Of a stretch of 64,000 bases of DNA, positions 22,878-37,440 are shown one piece after another; the first letter of the stretch is position 1; the number at the start of each line of letters is the position of its first letter. Both the position numbers and the translations under genes were made by a program. Location: NCBI RefSeq assembly GCF_031143425.1, contig NC_090450.1:169191486-169255485 (forward strand), in the 5' to 3' direction. This DNA comes from Pleurodeles waltl. Lineage: Eukaryota > Chordata > Amphibia > Caudata > Salamandridae. Below the pieces are notes generated by a model. It was not told the DNA's origin and made no database searches. It saw nothing but the letters and a program-made list of their open reading frames with translations.

Positions 22878-25752
22878 CACATTTCTAGCCAGTAGCAGCC
22901 TGTGGGGGGACTGCAACCCTTTGTCCACCCCCTTAACCTGTTCTGCGAAGATCTTCCCCTCCCACTGGGGCCAGCCAGCCTAATTAGAGAAACAGAAGGA
23001 TGCAGTCCTAGTTGTCAGCTTCATCCACCAGTGACAGGGAAGGCATCCTTTGAAGCTCGGGAAGGGGATGGGCACAATCCCCAGGCCATACTGTCAAGGG
23101 AGGGAACATCCACCCCACACCTAGAGCTCTTTATCTACTGCCTGGGAGCAATATGCATCTCAGCACAGGGGAGCCAGTGGGGGTCAGATGACAACTGGAC
23201 ACTGGCAGGTAAGCCTTTTGGATTTAGGCAGGAAAAGGACAACTTTCTAAAAGTGTAATTTCCAAAACAGTAATATACAATCAGACTTTGCCATGAAACT
23301 GAAATTTAAATTACTGTTAAAATGAGTCCTTGAACTGTTTTACTGCTATTCCTAAACTGAATTTGTTATTATTTTTATTAACTATAACAGTGTAAATCAG
23401 TGTTAACGTATGGAACAGCATAACCACAGCGAAAAACAATTTTGGATTTTATTCACTGCCAGGACATTTAAAACATTAAATACTCATTTCCTACCTTTAA
23501 ATACCATCACTCTGCCACATGGAGGCCTACCTTAGGGGTGATGTGTAAGAATTAAAAAGGAAGGTTTATGCCTTGTAAAAGGTTTATTTTGTCAGGTTGA
23601 AATGGTAGTTGAAAACTGCACACTCATGCTGTAATGGAAAGCGTGAAGATCTGTTTTACAGTGCTATTTTGATGGGTGGGGCACTGAGTGCTGCTGCCCA
23701 CTAGTAGTATTTCGTTTGCAGGCCCACCGCTCTGCCTGCGGAGTTCTCTGAGGTTTGCTTTAGTCCGCACTCCGCTTGAAGCGCAGTGTGGCAAAAAAAA
23801 CTCCCTCTACCATCGGCAGAATGGAGTTTACTGATGCACGTGTGCTCACCCCTAACCTAACTAAGCAGCACCCACAAATCAAAGCGGACATAGATGTTTG
23901 CAGTATGGCTCCTTTTGTTAACCAAATCACAAGAGGCGCATGAACGTGGCTTTCACCCGCTGGAGTCGACATGTGTAGAGATGTGTATGTACCTCTGTAG
24001 GTTAAAGGCGCCAGATAAACATCAGGCAGAAAGTGGTGGTGCGCATCACCAGTGCCCAATCCACGCACGTGCGGGAGCTTCGAGAAAGCGGCCTTCGGAC
24101 TATAGTGAAGCAATATCTGCACTAATCTCACCACAGTGCATTGATTTAATGAAGGGCATTTAAAAGCTCAGACGTATTGCTTTTCATGTAAGGTTGAATA
24201 GCAGTAAAAAAACACAGAACTTGTTCCCAGCCAGGCACATCCTGCGCTTGCACAATTCTCTGACTCATGTGCTCCCCATGCCCCAGGACCGTGCCCTCCT
24301 GCCCTGGCCACGCTGTCCTGCATGTACTCACTGCTGCTCCATGATTTCAGAAATTATTTGATGCTGATCTCGAAGTAGCCTGAGTCCTGCTGGCTGGCCA
24401 GTGGTTTCGCATGCAGAGAGGCGTCGGGAGGCCCGGGAGGCCCGGGCAGGTACACACCGTCTGCAGACATCCTCTATTCTTTAAAAAGACATCAGTAGTC
24501 CTAACACGTTTCAGGCTCCATAGGCCTTAAGCACGCTGGCACTCCTTGAATCCATGTTTGTCCCACATATCAATGCCTTAATTTCTAGTTTTGTACCATA
24601 GTGGACAACCTGATGGGTTAGTTGTATTGCATGCTGGGACTTGTAGTTAAACATCTGACTTCTCTGCAGCCCTCCAGTGGGTGGTGCTGTCGTAGTTTGG
24701 GCTCTTGCTCTGGGCAAGACTGCTGGTTCAAGGTTGACAGTACTTATGTTTGTAGGCGACTATGCCTATCCTACAATAAGTTGCAAATGTAGTCCCAACC
24801 CTTCCGGCTCACTAGCAGTACCTCACCAAAAACCCAAACAGTTAAAGGTTATTTGTGGCAGTCTGTACGCATGGACTCAAAAGTATGACATCTCAGGGAG
24901 TGTCGTGGTTAAACGGAGATTACCCCTTTCTCACAGATACATCATGTCTCAACCAAACCCATGTAATAACGAAGATGCAGTAATGTTTCAATAGTTTTTA
25001 TTTAATACAATCTGCAATCTGCGGTAAATCGCATGGGCTGCAATGATTACGATAATGAACAGTGTAAGGACTAGAATTGTAAAGACAAGAGTTGTAATTA
25101 TGAAGACCCCCACCATCTTGCAGTAGCATAAAAAGACATAGAGTATATAATATGTCCTAGTACCCTATCATAATAGGCCTAACCTTCTACCTAGGGGAGA
25201 GCTGGATATGGTAAACCTAATTTGCCAATGTCCCTGGAAGGAGCCCCCAACCCTTGTTACCTCGGAATGAGGGCTCAGACACCGAAGGAACATGAAGTCC
25301 GCGTCAGCGTCAAGGCGACGTGCAGCATCAATAGCAGCTATGGTATCTGGTCGGAATCCCTTTGATTATCTGTCTAAAGTGTGATGTATTTATAAAGATC
25401 TACGTGGACCCCTGAAGTAGGTTGTTCCCAAACAATAGATAACACAGCATGCTTGGGACGGTAATTAATATAAACAATTCCCTCAAAAAGTGTGAAGAGG
25501 GAAAGTACCTAATGTGAACACCTACAGTTTGTTTGTCTTTGTCGCATGAGTTGAGGCCTTAGCGCAGTGACACTGATAACATAAAGCTAAACAAAATGGC
25601 CTAACTATAAACAAGGCAGCCATATTAGAACAATTAATTAAATAAATGGGCTAAGACAGAGCAAGCTAAGTAGGTTAAAAGTCACTAGGTGACAGGGGCA
25701 CGAGTCTGCAAGCCAAAGGCTAAGGTAACTCCGGTTATCCCATTAAAACTAA
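22878..25752. other. Unassigned intergenic or old repeat sequence
   Basis: I see no supported gene. Open frames at 23760-24134 (-), 23894-24163 (+) and 24677-24994 (+) lack recognisable domains and splice context. 22878-23260 appears to be the continuation of the repeat left of 22190. 25000-25752 is AT-rich and featureless to the eye. Confidence 0.35.
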
Positions 25753-26109
25753 CTAGGGCCCATATTTATACTTTTTGACGCAAAACTGTGCCGGCGCAGT
25801 TTTGCGTCAAAAATATTACTGCCAGCTAACGCCATTTTGGTGAGCCGTGTGGGCGTCATATTTATACTTTGACGCACGGCGGCGCAAACAACAGGTGGGT
25901 GTCATTATTTTTGACGCACACCGCGGCGTCAAGTCGTAAAGGAAAACGACGTTAACGCGGCGGAAATTACTCTGGGTCGATTTACGACACCGCAAACCGG
26001 ATATGCGCCGTTTTTTTTTGACGCACTAGCGTGAAAAAACACAGCGAACACAGCCATTTCACCAGAGGAGAGCCAAAATAGATCCCAGATGCCACTACAG
26101 ACCTCAGGA

Positions 26110-28548
26110 AGATGACAGCAGACCAGGAACCAGCCAGGAGGACCCACACAAGAACCAGGACACTTTTAAGAAGAAAAGAAAGTGTCGCTTCAGTGCAGAG
26201 GAGCAGGAAATCCTGGTTAAAGAGGTGACGGAACACCAGCACCAACTGTTTGTCACATCAAAGTAGGAGAGAGGCTATATAGCAACAAATTGTCGACAAG
26301 ATTAACAGTGTGGCTGAAGTACGCAGAACAGTTATCGAGTGCAAGAAACGCTGGCATGACTGCAAACGCAGGACCAAGGAAAAGATGGCCAGGAACAGGA
26401 AGGCAGCACTGCAGACTGGAGGGGGGAGTCCAGCACACCAGGAGGCCCTGGACCACATGGAGGAGATGGTCGCAGCCGTCATCCCTGAGGAGATCGTCAC
26501 AGGGAATCAAGGACAGGACAGCGCAGACTACCTGGACACAACGCACATGCAGGGTAAGTCACATGGGGAATCATAATGCAATAATGTCAACTGTGAGCAT
26601 GGTGGGGATACCGACCACTAAATGCATGGAAGTCATCTAATACATGGAGTGGCATGGGTAAAGGGGCACGGCATGGGAGTATGGTCTGTTCAGAGAAGAC
26701 CTGGGGCACACCATTAAACAACACCAACAACAGTCCCATGGGGGCATGCTGTCATGCCAACGATGGAGCAAAGGAAAAGCCACGACAGGAGGGAAGCTAC
26801 TACGTCAAACTTACATCCTGGCACTTGTCAGCCAACATACCTCCTACATTAACTAGGGCCCTATTAGCAATCCTCTAGCCAAACCGACAACTGCAATGTG
26901 ACTGCGGCAACAGTTGCCACTACCACCTCTGATCTGTGTGCAGCTCAAGTAGCCAATGACAGTAACCTCCCCATGGAACATACACACCTAAATTAGGGGG
27001 TGAGGATGACATCTGCAACAATCCCCTGAAACAAGACAAAGGCCCCAGTACACTCAAATGTCAATGCCCATAGTTGTCACAAACATCAGCCAAAGTAAAC
27101 AACAATAGGAGCGACACAGCACTAAGGACACACCAATGCTGCATATGTCAGGGTCCATCCTGTGCCTGGGTAACAAGGCAACATCCCAAATGTCATACTG
27201 CTCAGACAACAGCATTGAGGAGGGGACACATGTAACTGGTCACTGAAATACACCTGCACAGTCAGAGGAGGATATAGGACACTGATACGACTATCAGGGC
27301 AATCCAATGTAACACACATTACCCAACATCAGCAGGACACATTAACAATGTCAACATCCACATCAGATCATAACATTGCCATGCATAGGATATGCAACAT
27401 GTCAATTACATTTAAGTCAATGTGAACGATCAGGGATTGGGGCTGGTCCAGATTCGTAAGTGTGCTGCCAGGGCCATCAGAACACCCACAGCCTGTGAAA
27501 GGTCCCAACATGAGAATGGATATACACGGAAGGTCGAGTAGGACAAGAAGGTGGCAATTATCTATTTGGCATAAACCAACACCTAGAGGTGATGAGGCTG
27601 ACAAGTCTGATAACTCAATAACTTACATGTGACACACGGTGGGCCATAGGCCTGAAACAATGCCCATCTGAAGGACTGCAGATACTAACACAAAACAAGA
27701 TCACAAAGTGAATTCATCAAAAGGCAGGCACGTCACGTCAAAATTGTCACAACACAGACACACTAATTGTACCCTGTTTCATTGCAGAGGAAGATGGATC
27801 TCCTGCCGATATGCCTGTCCCAGATTTCCCTGATGACATGGATGACGAACCGATAAACATTCCCCAGGAGATTATCCAAAAGGTCCTTGAAACCCTCCAG
27901 ACCCCACCTTCAGTCACAAGGAGGAGCACAGAACAAGCAGCCATCGCAGAGGAACCACCCACCACCCCAATTGTAAGACCTGCCAGCTCCAATACAGCTG
28001 AGGACTCAGACAACACTGGCACCAGCTTTGAGAGAACTGTAGTTGGAGTACAGCGGAAGCTGGCCAAGGAGGTGCGGGTGGGAATGCAAAATACGGCAGC
28101 CAGCCTTGAGGGGATGCGTTCGTGCATGATGTCATCTGCAGATCAGGCAGCAGCTATGCAAGCCCTAACATCTATCTTGCAGGAACTGCAGAAAACCCAG
28201 AAGGAAATCAGCACAGCTGTAATACAGTTGACCCAACACCTACAACAGCAATCCTGTCAACGCGTGCACGAATGCAACATTGAACCCCTCAGGGCCGACC
28301 TGGCTGCCTACCATCATGATGTGGCTGCTATTCTCAAGAACCTGCAGGCCCTCCTTGCAGCAGTACTGCCCTTACGACCTTCACAGGGAGCAGCGACCGG
28401 GATGTCTGACTCCACGTCTTCTAACACTGAGGTGTGTGTTGCCCCTTCACAACCAACAACAACAAGGACAAAGCAGGCAACACACACATCAGAAGAAGAA
28501 GACATGGAACAGATCACATTCACAAGGAAAAGTACCCGGAAGCACTAG
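26110..28548 (+). pseudogene. NAIF1-like Myb/SANT protein gene of Harbinger (two exons)
   Basis: Exon 1 (26110-26553) encodes KKRKCRFSAEEQEILVKEV (about 26170-26226), then a helix ending IECKKRWHDCKRRTKEKMA (about 26334-26391). This is the Myb/SANT-like domain typical of Harbinger partner proteins and NAIF1, thought to bind transposon ends and carry the transposase into the nucleus. A CAGGGTAAGT donor follows 26553; the acceptor TTTCATTGCAG precedes 27788, and the codon joins in phase. Exon 2 stays open to the stop at 28546-28548: acidic linker, then helical LQELQKTQKEIS and a Ser/Thr tail ending TFTRKSTRKH. Exon 1 is broken by frameshifts (near 26160 and 26264-26267) and by TAG at 26280-26282, where a conserved Trp would sit. 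The intron is 1.2 kb. Start codon choice is tentative. Confidence 0.7.
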
Positions 28549-30134
28549 TCCCTGCCACATGGCCAACTATTACCAAAGTCCTGCGTTTTGAAACATGACA
28601 GTCTTACAACAACTGTACTCAAGCACTGTTCTGCTAACCACTGTATACCTTGTCACCCAGCCCAGTGATTGTCTCTCTCCTACTCATTGGCTAAGTCTGT
28701 CCCTCTGCACTATCTGAAACAGCAACCCCAGCATGACAAAAGCATTTTGGTAAACCCTTGTGTTGGATCAAACTGGAAGATATCACTATAATGGACTCAC
28801 AATCATAGACAATGTACAGATAGCACTACAGCACTTTTCAATAAATAGCACTTACACAACAAATCTGTCTCTGGGTAACGTGACATATCAACTGCGCAGT
28901 AGATAATTGAAATGTCCCTACTGTCAAATAACGTAGCTTGTCAATACAACTGTCCAGATATTATGTAGTTAGAGAAATCTGCACAGTGACCATGATTGCA
29001 TCATACTCTGCCCATCGTGAGGGAATAATCTGATGAAGTGAGAAACCATACACCACCATGCTGTGTTGGACAGAAGAATGCTTCCTCAGGGGATAACTAA
29101 GTCATCAAATAGTGCCCGCTAAATGTTTTCAACGTGCAAAAATAACACAATAAACATGCCACACTAATCTAAGTAAATACAACAAAAAAAAACTGCACAA
29201 CTGAAGGTGTCTGAGTTAACATACAAATAGGTAATCATGCCGAACTGTGTCACAAATGATGTATGAGGGTCATGAAGACAAGAATACAAGATTGCCAATG
29301 AGAACTCATCTTATAAGGGTGTGCATGATGTTCACACTGCAGTCAGACCTAAAACTGTTTCCCCAATATCGAGTCTGGAAGCACTGTTAGTGACTTTGAA
29401 AACACACTTATCAACAGAAACACATTGGGATCCATATTAACTGTGATTGGTGGTTGCAACAAAGGGTAGCCACTTTGCAAGGTAGCTCTGGGTTAGCTGC
29501 CAATCGTACAGCTCAGTTGGGATTTGTTTGTAGCATTGGACACAGATGTTATAGTACAAAAGAGATGTACACGGAATCCAAACCACGATCAAATACCATT
29601 CAACACATACTATTAAGGAGTAACCAAATATTTATTAAAAGCTAACCATAGATGAGGAAACTGAAGGAAAAATCTTACCTACTCTAATCTACCCTGACTA
29701 CTCATTACCCACAACTGTCCCTAACTAACCTAAGCTACACTTACTTATCACATGTAACGAAACGTTGTAAACATCTACCCCAAACCCCCTTATGAGACGG
29801 GACACATTGAGGACAACACATACTAACCTAAACACATACTATACTATCCTAAACAAATATATATTTTTTTGGTATTTTTTTATTTATTTCTTCTTTCTTT
29901 TTTTGGTATTTGTTTTTTTTTTACACACAAGAACCCTAACATAGCCCCCCACCCACCCACCCACACATGTAATAAGTCAAAAAAGAAACAAGCAGGACCC
30001 CCTAACCCCCACCCACTAACACTGACTAAACTAACAGCCGATACTAACCTAACACTAAGCCCCCTAAGCCCACTAACTATAAGAACAAGGAAAGAGGAGG
30101 GAGGGGAGGGTATCATGTCCATCTATTCAACTGT
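28549..30134. other. Intergenic spacer inside the Harbinger element
   Basis: AATAAA at 28840-28845, about 290 bp after the + strand stop, is a likely polyadenylation signal for the first gene. On the minus strand AATAAA near 29626-29635 could serve the opposing second gene. 29860-29950 is T-rich and 29945-30065 is C/A-rich. No further gene is seen. Confidence 0.5.
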
Positions 30135-33100
30135 CTAGAGGTTAGCCCTCCGGAGGGTCCTCTTTATATCCTTGACCCGCCATTTAATGTGCCGCATGTC
30201 CCGGCTCAGGTGGCTCACCTTGCGCAGCACTTTGTCCATCTTGTGTTCAAGTCTGTTGAAGGCTGCAGGGTCAACAGCTGGAGCAGTGGCAGTCTGGGTA
30301 CCGGTGGAGGAGGTCTGTGTGGGCTGTCCTGCACCGGTGGCAATGCTGGGGCCAGGAAGTCCAGCAGATGTAGAATCAACAGAGGCAGCTGTGGGTGTGG
30401 CCACCTGGCTCTCATTGGTGGTTGTTTCTGTGGTGGCTGTGGTGGGCACAGTAGGCCCACCCTGTGGGAAGGCTCGCCATGCCCCGGAGGCACGTTCATG
30501 GCAATATCGCCGGGCCATCCTCCGGAACCCCGACTCCACCAGCAGGATGTGCTGGTATCGCATGGCCCGATGCTGAAATTCACGGACCTGGTCTGGAGTC
30601 ATGTTAGCTGCTGTGAAGACAAATGCAGATATGCCACATTAGTAACTGCATTGTGTGAAACGGCACAGCAAGTTAATCAGACATTACATCTACCGTACTT
30701 CTAACAGCTCATATCATGATACAGAGAATCGAATGTCCCTGAGTAAGTACATGCCAGGCCAGACAATAAAGGTCACATCACACAAAGCACATTCATAACC
30801 CACAAGATGGGTAACAACTGGCCTTGACTTGCAATCTGAGTTCTGACAGTTAACATCTAAGAATCATGCTGCATATCCTCCACCAAGAGCTGGGCTACAA
30901 ATGTCAGTGTACGGAAAGCAAAACTAAAGCCACATGGTCTGCAAGTTGTAACTGGACTGACCAGTATGGTACCAAGTGCCAAACCTGAGTGTGTATACTA
31001 CTATGCAACCAAACCGTCACTTATTCACAGGTATGTGTAACATACTGGTAGCATCAATACTAGGTACCCCATTCACAAACCCATGGCCGTGTTTGAGGGG
31101 GGGCGGTGGATACACAACTATAATTTGCCAACAACATGTACACAGAGGAGTGTATAGGCTAATCCACACATGTTTGTCTCTACAGAAACACCACAGGTAA
31201 GGTCTATCTACAATTTGGAGTAAGCAAACCCTAGAGTACTCATAGGGTCAGACATGTCAGGAAAATCAGAACTTAGTACACAACATATACTTCCAGTGAG
31301 GCCTGACTTACATCAGACACAGAGTTGCTAGAACACCCATGTTCATGAATTGCATGCACACCTGGGCCATTACACTCAGGTTCCACAGACTTGATGCACT
31401 ACATGTGGAAGTGCATGCTGCTAGGAGGTTCTACCTACTGTTTCAAACTTACATAGGTAAATAGTGAAGCAGATGTTTATTGGGAAGCTATTAGCTCCAC
31501 CAATCTTAGAGAATGTGGGTCTGACAGGCTGACTAAATAGGGGCTGACTTCCATTGCGACTCTTGGTGATACAAGTGTCAGAGACATGACTATCCCCTGT
31601 ACTCACAGTGGGGCCTACAGGGATGTCCTACAATCCCTACATGATACCATTGGATACGCATTGGCTAACTCAAAACATGTGAGAACTGCATTCCCACTCA
31701 TGGAACAAGTGAAAAAGTTGTCCAACGCATCACACCTTGCTATGCGTCCAACTCACACGAGTCCATAACCAGCATACACTACACATAACAGACATATCAA
31801 CACTTACTGTAGTGGTCGGGGTCCTCAAATGTCGCCACCTCTCCCACAGTGTAGGGCGCCGGTCGACCTGTAAGGTATGGAAGGAAGAAATGTGCTCAAA
31901 ATCTGTGCACAGTGCAACATTTTCAGTATCATTTACAATGTGTAGGCTGAATAAGGACATGGCAGCCATTCAGACATGATGGTACTGCATCTGATATTTC
32001 ACGGCCAACTTGTACATAGCATGGGTCTCCTGTGACAGTTACACACATATCTGCACACATACATTGGCCCTAACTATCATATGGTTGCAAACTTGCCCCA
32101 TAATTGGTGAGCACTAAAAAATATGGAGTGTAATCGTCTCATCATGTGCATCCAAGAGAAACATCCAACGCCTGGTTACTTGAGGACTGCATTACCAGTC
32201 AAACATGCCTTGTGGCCATGACACATGTAGTGCACATAGGCCCAATGTACAGAGGGAGAGGCAGGGATTCCTGTAAGCCATCCTGTTGTTACAGTATAGT
32301 CAATTGATGTGGCCCAGCTATGGTGATTTGCACCAACCATGGAGATGTAAAGCCATGTGCATACACTTGGACTGCCATCCATATTTGGATTGTGGCTCAA
32401 CCGATTCCAACAAACATCTTAAGATGTTAGCTGAGGGCACCTTACACCTTTTCACGATGTTTTCAAATCATTAACTGACATGTATCCAAAAAGATCAAGA
32501 AACACAATAATCCCACACATTCATAGTACTTCTGTGAACGCTTTCCTTCCACACTCACCAGACTAACATGAGACCAATGTTTGAGCCACTTTGCTATTAT
32601 CAATTGACGTGAAGGCAGCACTCATTTTCAGCATCATGTAGTGATTCTAAAGTCAGTCTAGCAATTGCGTCAACATTGTTGGCCTAAATTTTGGTATATC
32701 TGTACCTCTCTGTCAATAATACCCTATATAGACATGATTGGCTCCTATTTTGTTAGCTGTGCTGACAAAAAGGCAGCACCAATTTCCTTCATGGTAAAGT
32801 TACCTGTAAGTTTGCTGAGCACGTGCTACCTGACAGCTAGCAATTGTGATCCTTGCCATAGTGCATCAATGATCCCCTTATATTTCCCTAAAATTACACA
32901 CAGTCATCAAGTTAGCTGGCAGACATTGCACTAATCCACTGATGTCACTACAGAGCATTTAATCGTGCACAATAACAATAGTCGTACTCACCAACAGTGC
33001 CACCAATCATGATTCCCAGGTGGTCCAAGAGATCCTGCTCCCTGGTGATGAGGTCAGCCCACCGGTGCTTCAGCTGGTGGTCACTCCTCCGGCTGGCATA

Positions 33101-33270
33101 CACACGCTGCAGGTGATGCAGCACCTTTCCCCACCGGATTCTGCACGCCTCTGTCGGGTACCCCTGTATGACCCTGTCTGGATCATGAGTGGCAAGAAAT
33201 GTGTCACCAGCCAGATGAAGCCCCCCAACTCCTCTTCCCCCATCCTGCCAAGACGTGGCCTACCAGACAT
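30135..33270 (-). pseudogene. Second Myb/SANT-like Harbinger gene (three exons)
   Basis: Exon 1 (33270-32992) starts MSGRPRLGRMGEEELGG. After a frameshift near 33190 it continues to SRRSDHQLKHRWADL (about 33040-33085), similar to a SANT recognition helix, and ends at a GTTGGTGAGT donor. Exon 2 (31867-31808) reads RPAPYTVGEVATFEDPDHY between TTACAG and AGTAAGTG. Exon 3 (30610-30135) follows CTTCACAG and encodes NMTPDQVREFQHRAMRY, a Thr/Ala/Pro-rich linker, and a final helix KMDKVLRKVSHLSRDM with a basic end. All three exons join in phase, which strongly supports the model. The expected product is about 270 residues. It converges on the first gene. It resembles the remnant at 1-1440 in style. 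The function is presumed DNA binding or an accessory role in transposition; this is inference. Confidence 0.65.
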
Positions 33271-36200
33271 ACTTATAATTGAAGAGAAGGAATAGGGGTA
33301 AAAGAAATAGAAAGGGGAAATGGGTGAAAGTAGGGGTAAAAAGACAGAAAAAAAGTAAACCTAAACACTAAAAGAGCCCAACAATCCCCAAACTAACACT
33401 ACCCACAACAGACTCCCACAAACAAGAAATACACAAGATAAATGGACAAATGTAGACAAAACACAGTACTGCAGTATACACAAACAATATTTATTTCACA
33501 AAAGGACTTTACAGATAGCACACAGGACAAATACAGCACAAAATCTCAGGACAACACTCTCTACACAGCCACAGTCTAGAAGGATCATAGACTGCAAAGT
33601 GAAAGTACACCCACTGTACATGATCTGTAAAAAGGATATCGTATTACATCACTTCCTGTATGAAAAGTCCCACCTTTTTCACGTTATGTGTCATTTTTTG
33701 TTGCACAAAACTGTATTTGCGTCATTTTTTTTTACGCACAGACGTGAATATTAACCCGCATCCACATAATGATATATGGACTGTACAAATATCTGGATGC
33801 GGGCTAAATTTCACTCCTGTGCGTCAAAAAAAATGACGCAAATACAGTTTTGGTCAACAAAAAATGACGCACACCACTGGGGACGTCAAAATTACAGTGC
33901 ATTAACTTGTTTGGGGCATTTTTACATATTTTTTAATTATTTTACATTTGGAACACATCAGAGATTGGCTAATTGAAGACAGTATGGTGTTGATGGTGTA
34001 TGTTCACATGTGTGACATCATACTGCAGCGGAACATCATCCACTACAGCCTTCACAGTATGTTTACAGTTGGCTGATGTCATAGATGGTCATAAGTGTGC
34101 CCTACATATATGTGTGGCACAAATTGTGCATGTTTGCCATAAGGAGAGGATAGCAATGTGACGCACATATGAACAATACCTAATTGCCTTTGGCTCAAAG
34201 TGTGTGCTTTGACAACTAATGTGTTGGTTGACCAAGTGTGTCTGTACATCACATGAAGCATTATTGTACATTTGGCTGTATGAATGTGAAGTCCATGTGT
34301 CCAACCATAAGATGCAAGTAAAAATTGGAATGGGCAAGGGCATGTGTTAGTCATACATGTAACAACACCCGCAAAGTATACTTCCAAGGTTTAGGGTCAC
34401 GTAGACACCACATGTGACATAGCATGCACCAGATGAATGGCAGACGCATGTTCATGTCAAAGGTCCACAATTTCTACATCCTATGTCCTAGAGTATTGGT
34501 AACAGCTTCCTAGGCACTAGTTGATGAATCCCACAGTGAGTCATACACATGCATTGAGGAAGTGGGTACCATGTTGTTTGCACAGACAGACAAGGGTCAA
34601 TCTCATATGTATGATGTCACCACAGTTGAGGCCATAGAAGTAAGCCCCAACTATCAAGTGGCTGTGGTGGACCAGCATACAAGACAGCACGTGTCCACAT
34701 ATTTCCAGTGATCAATTGCACATAGGTGTCTTGTTCATGTGGGTGGTCCAATGATGATCCTGTAGATTGTTTGGGGTGTAATTTGTCACAGTTCGGACCA
34801 GGACTCATCATGAGCCAGTGGCAGCTATTCCTGTAACTACTGAGTATCCTTTGTTGATCAATGTGAGTAAAGTAGATGTGGACATGTGAACCAACATGTG
34901 GATGGTCCCACCCTGTCACTAAAGACGTGTAATGAAACAGTCAACAGGGCAACCTTGGTGTGCTGAGTGAGATAATGTCTCAATTGTCATGTTCCGGCAG
35001 GTGTCATTACAACATTTGTACACAGGTTGGCCTCTGCACTTTCCACTGCATCTGGGAACATCATAGCCTCTGTGCTGTTTATTCTCGCAGCTATTCACCA
35101 CACACGGCCCATCACTATGTTGTGCGCACTGTGATGCTGTGTGTGAACTGTCATGGTTCTGACATCTGTGTATTAGTCATGTACATTATCAGAGGTTGCT
35201 GGTTGTGCTGAAAGCCCTGTACCCAATCCCTGCCTATGACCCTGGGACACTGTCACACTTTGTCATTCATGCATATATGCAACCCAGACAAGGGATGGGC
35301 CATGAATTTTGCATTTCCAAGAGGATTTAACTCAAATGGTACAGTTAAAAGGCAGATGATGCTATACAATGTATTTGTGTATGCATGGAAGAAGCCCATG
35401 CCCAATGCCCCCTGATGAATGAGAGGTTTGCTAACGCAAGTGTGGTACATATGTAGACACAGGGATACTTTAGTGTGACGCACAGACAGTTGCCAGTCAG
35501 GCTGACAGAATGCAAGATGATTCAGGAGCCAGCTACTGGACAAGTTACATAATCAGTGGTCTGACTGAGACTGTTTGGAGGACAAACTGGACAGTTGACA
35601 TGTCAATCTGTGTACGTCTTGTGTTTTCAAAGGTGACAAATGAACCCAAGGGCTGTGTTACACGGCTTAATTACTATCAATGGTTGACAGTGTATTTGAC
35701 ATAATGGCGACTCCTATGCTGTTCCAGGCATCATCAGGGGCAGTGCTTTTTGTAATGGGTGGTGTGCATGGAGGTGATCACAGGTGTGGCCTGCATCTGT
35801 TTCTCACCAGTCCTGTAGGTGAGACTTGCATTCTAAGGGCCAACAGACATTTTCACAAGGGGAAGCAATCTACATGTGCTAACAGGGCTTTGAAACTAGA
35901 AGACAGTGTATAAATTGACCTGACGTCCATGCAGTCAGATGTTCTATGACAATGGCATACCTTAGGAAAGGGTGTAGCACACTGGTTTGCTAATGTTGGT
36001 CTGTGTGTGTAGAGGAGGTATTATCAGGGTACACATCTTAGTATTCCAGGGACCTCTTCCGACAGGTGGGTTGTGACCAGGTGCATGGGTGTGTCAGGAG
36101 TTAGGAAATGGGCTGACATGTGCATGGAATGTCATGTGCGCAATGCATGTCATATGTGTGGCACTTGTGCCGTCTATGTTCTACTTCTATGGAACTCTAG

Positions 36201-36674
36201 TCACAGATATTCCTTGCAAATATTGGATGCAGTTTGACTAACTGTTGTCAAGGGTCTTGTCAGACATTCCTGTTAGTGATGCCAAAGCACATTGACTGCC
36301 TCATGTATGAGGCTTGTTTTCCCCTTATTGAGTGATGGTGTCATAGTTGTGTGCCATATGCTGTGTTGGACCTTGCTTTCAACATGTATGTGTGAAATAG
36401 TTGTGGTCCTCTGCTATAGGCCTTCAAAGTAGATATGTACATGATATATGTCACTAAGAGTGTGTGTGTATGTGACCATTGCATGTTAGGCATCACATAA
36501 GCTCTGGGATGTTCTGTGTCCTACTTAGTATCTCAGCAATGCTCCATGAGGCAACACTCTTATTCTGATAAATAGAGATGAAGGTGTGTAAAAAGGAATA
36601 GCCAGACCATGATATGGTGATTATAATAGGTATTTATTTAAATTAGTTAACTAAAGTGGTGAAGGTGATCATAT
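33271..36674. other. Non-coding spacer of the Harbinger element
   Basis: About 3.4 kb without a supported gene between the start of the second gene and the 3' end of the transposase. It holds a large imperfect palindrome (33680-33885). An AATAAA on the minus strand near 33490 has no matching gene. 34000-36600 is TG/CA-rich text with many ACATG and TGTGT words and only short frames. Confidence 0.5.
33680..33885. repeat. Internal inverted repeat with GACGC/GCGTC arms
   Basis: The left arm (about 33685-33770) carries TTTTTTGTTG, AAAACTGTATTTGCGTCATT, TTACGCACAG and CCCGCATCCA. The right arm (about 33792-33885) repeats these inverted around a centre near 33780 (AATGATATATGG). Arms are about 85-90 bp with small differences. 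It shares words with the transposon ends. Confidence 0.75.
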
Positions 36675-37440
36675 TCACAAGAAATTATTTACAATCTGTT
36701 GCCGCCTGCGTATACCAGCAGCTGTGTTCTGTAGTTCCCCCTCCTGTTGCAGGCCAGCATCCTCCTCTTCCTCTTCTTCAGGCATGTGAGGCTCCGGTTC
36801 CAGGAGGGGAATGTTTCTTCTGATGCAAATGTTGTGCAATATTGCACATGGGAGGATGATCCTACAGACCATCTCGGGGGAATATAGGAGGCTACCACCA
36901 GTGATGTCGAGGCAGCGGAACCTTGACTTGAGGATGCCGAAGGTCCTCTTGACAATGCTGCGTGTCCTCCTATGGGCCTCGTTGTATGCACGCTCTGCAG
37001 TTGTACTCGTGTTGCCATATGTGTCAATCCATGGCTGGATGCCGTACCCCTGATGAGCTGCAAGAGAAAATAAATGGGATCATGTTGATGTAGATGGCAC
37101 TATTGAAAAGACCTTTAATGGCAGTAGTTGTCTTGTGTTGTTTGTGACTCTTTTGTGTACTAATATGACATCCTATGCTTGTAGGCTATACCATCTGCAT
37201 TGTGTTGTTTCCTTGGCTGAACGAGTGTTTGTCTGCTAACCGTTTGTCAGCAGTATGTTTTGGGATTTCAGTACAGTGTGCCCTCCCTAGCATTGTGACT
37301 TGTGATACAGGTGTCCGTGTGTCTTCACTGGGGGTGGGATGATAGTTCCATGCACAGTTAAAATTGAAAGTGTTGTTAACATGTTCATATCAAAGTACCC
37401 TGGACATCCCATACCTTTAGACTTAGGCAATGTATTAATG

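Noticed and set aside
26110..28548. Host NAIF1 or MADF gene
   Set aside because: It lies inside Harbinger ends, has stops and frameshifts, and pairs with a transposase, so a transposon origin is far more likely.
30172..30704. Plus-strand frames of 134 and 171 codons
   Set aside because: Antisense shadows of exon 3 of the minus-strand Myb/SANT-like gene.
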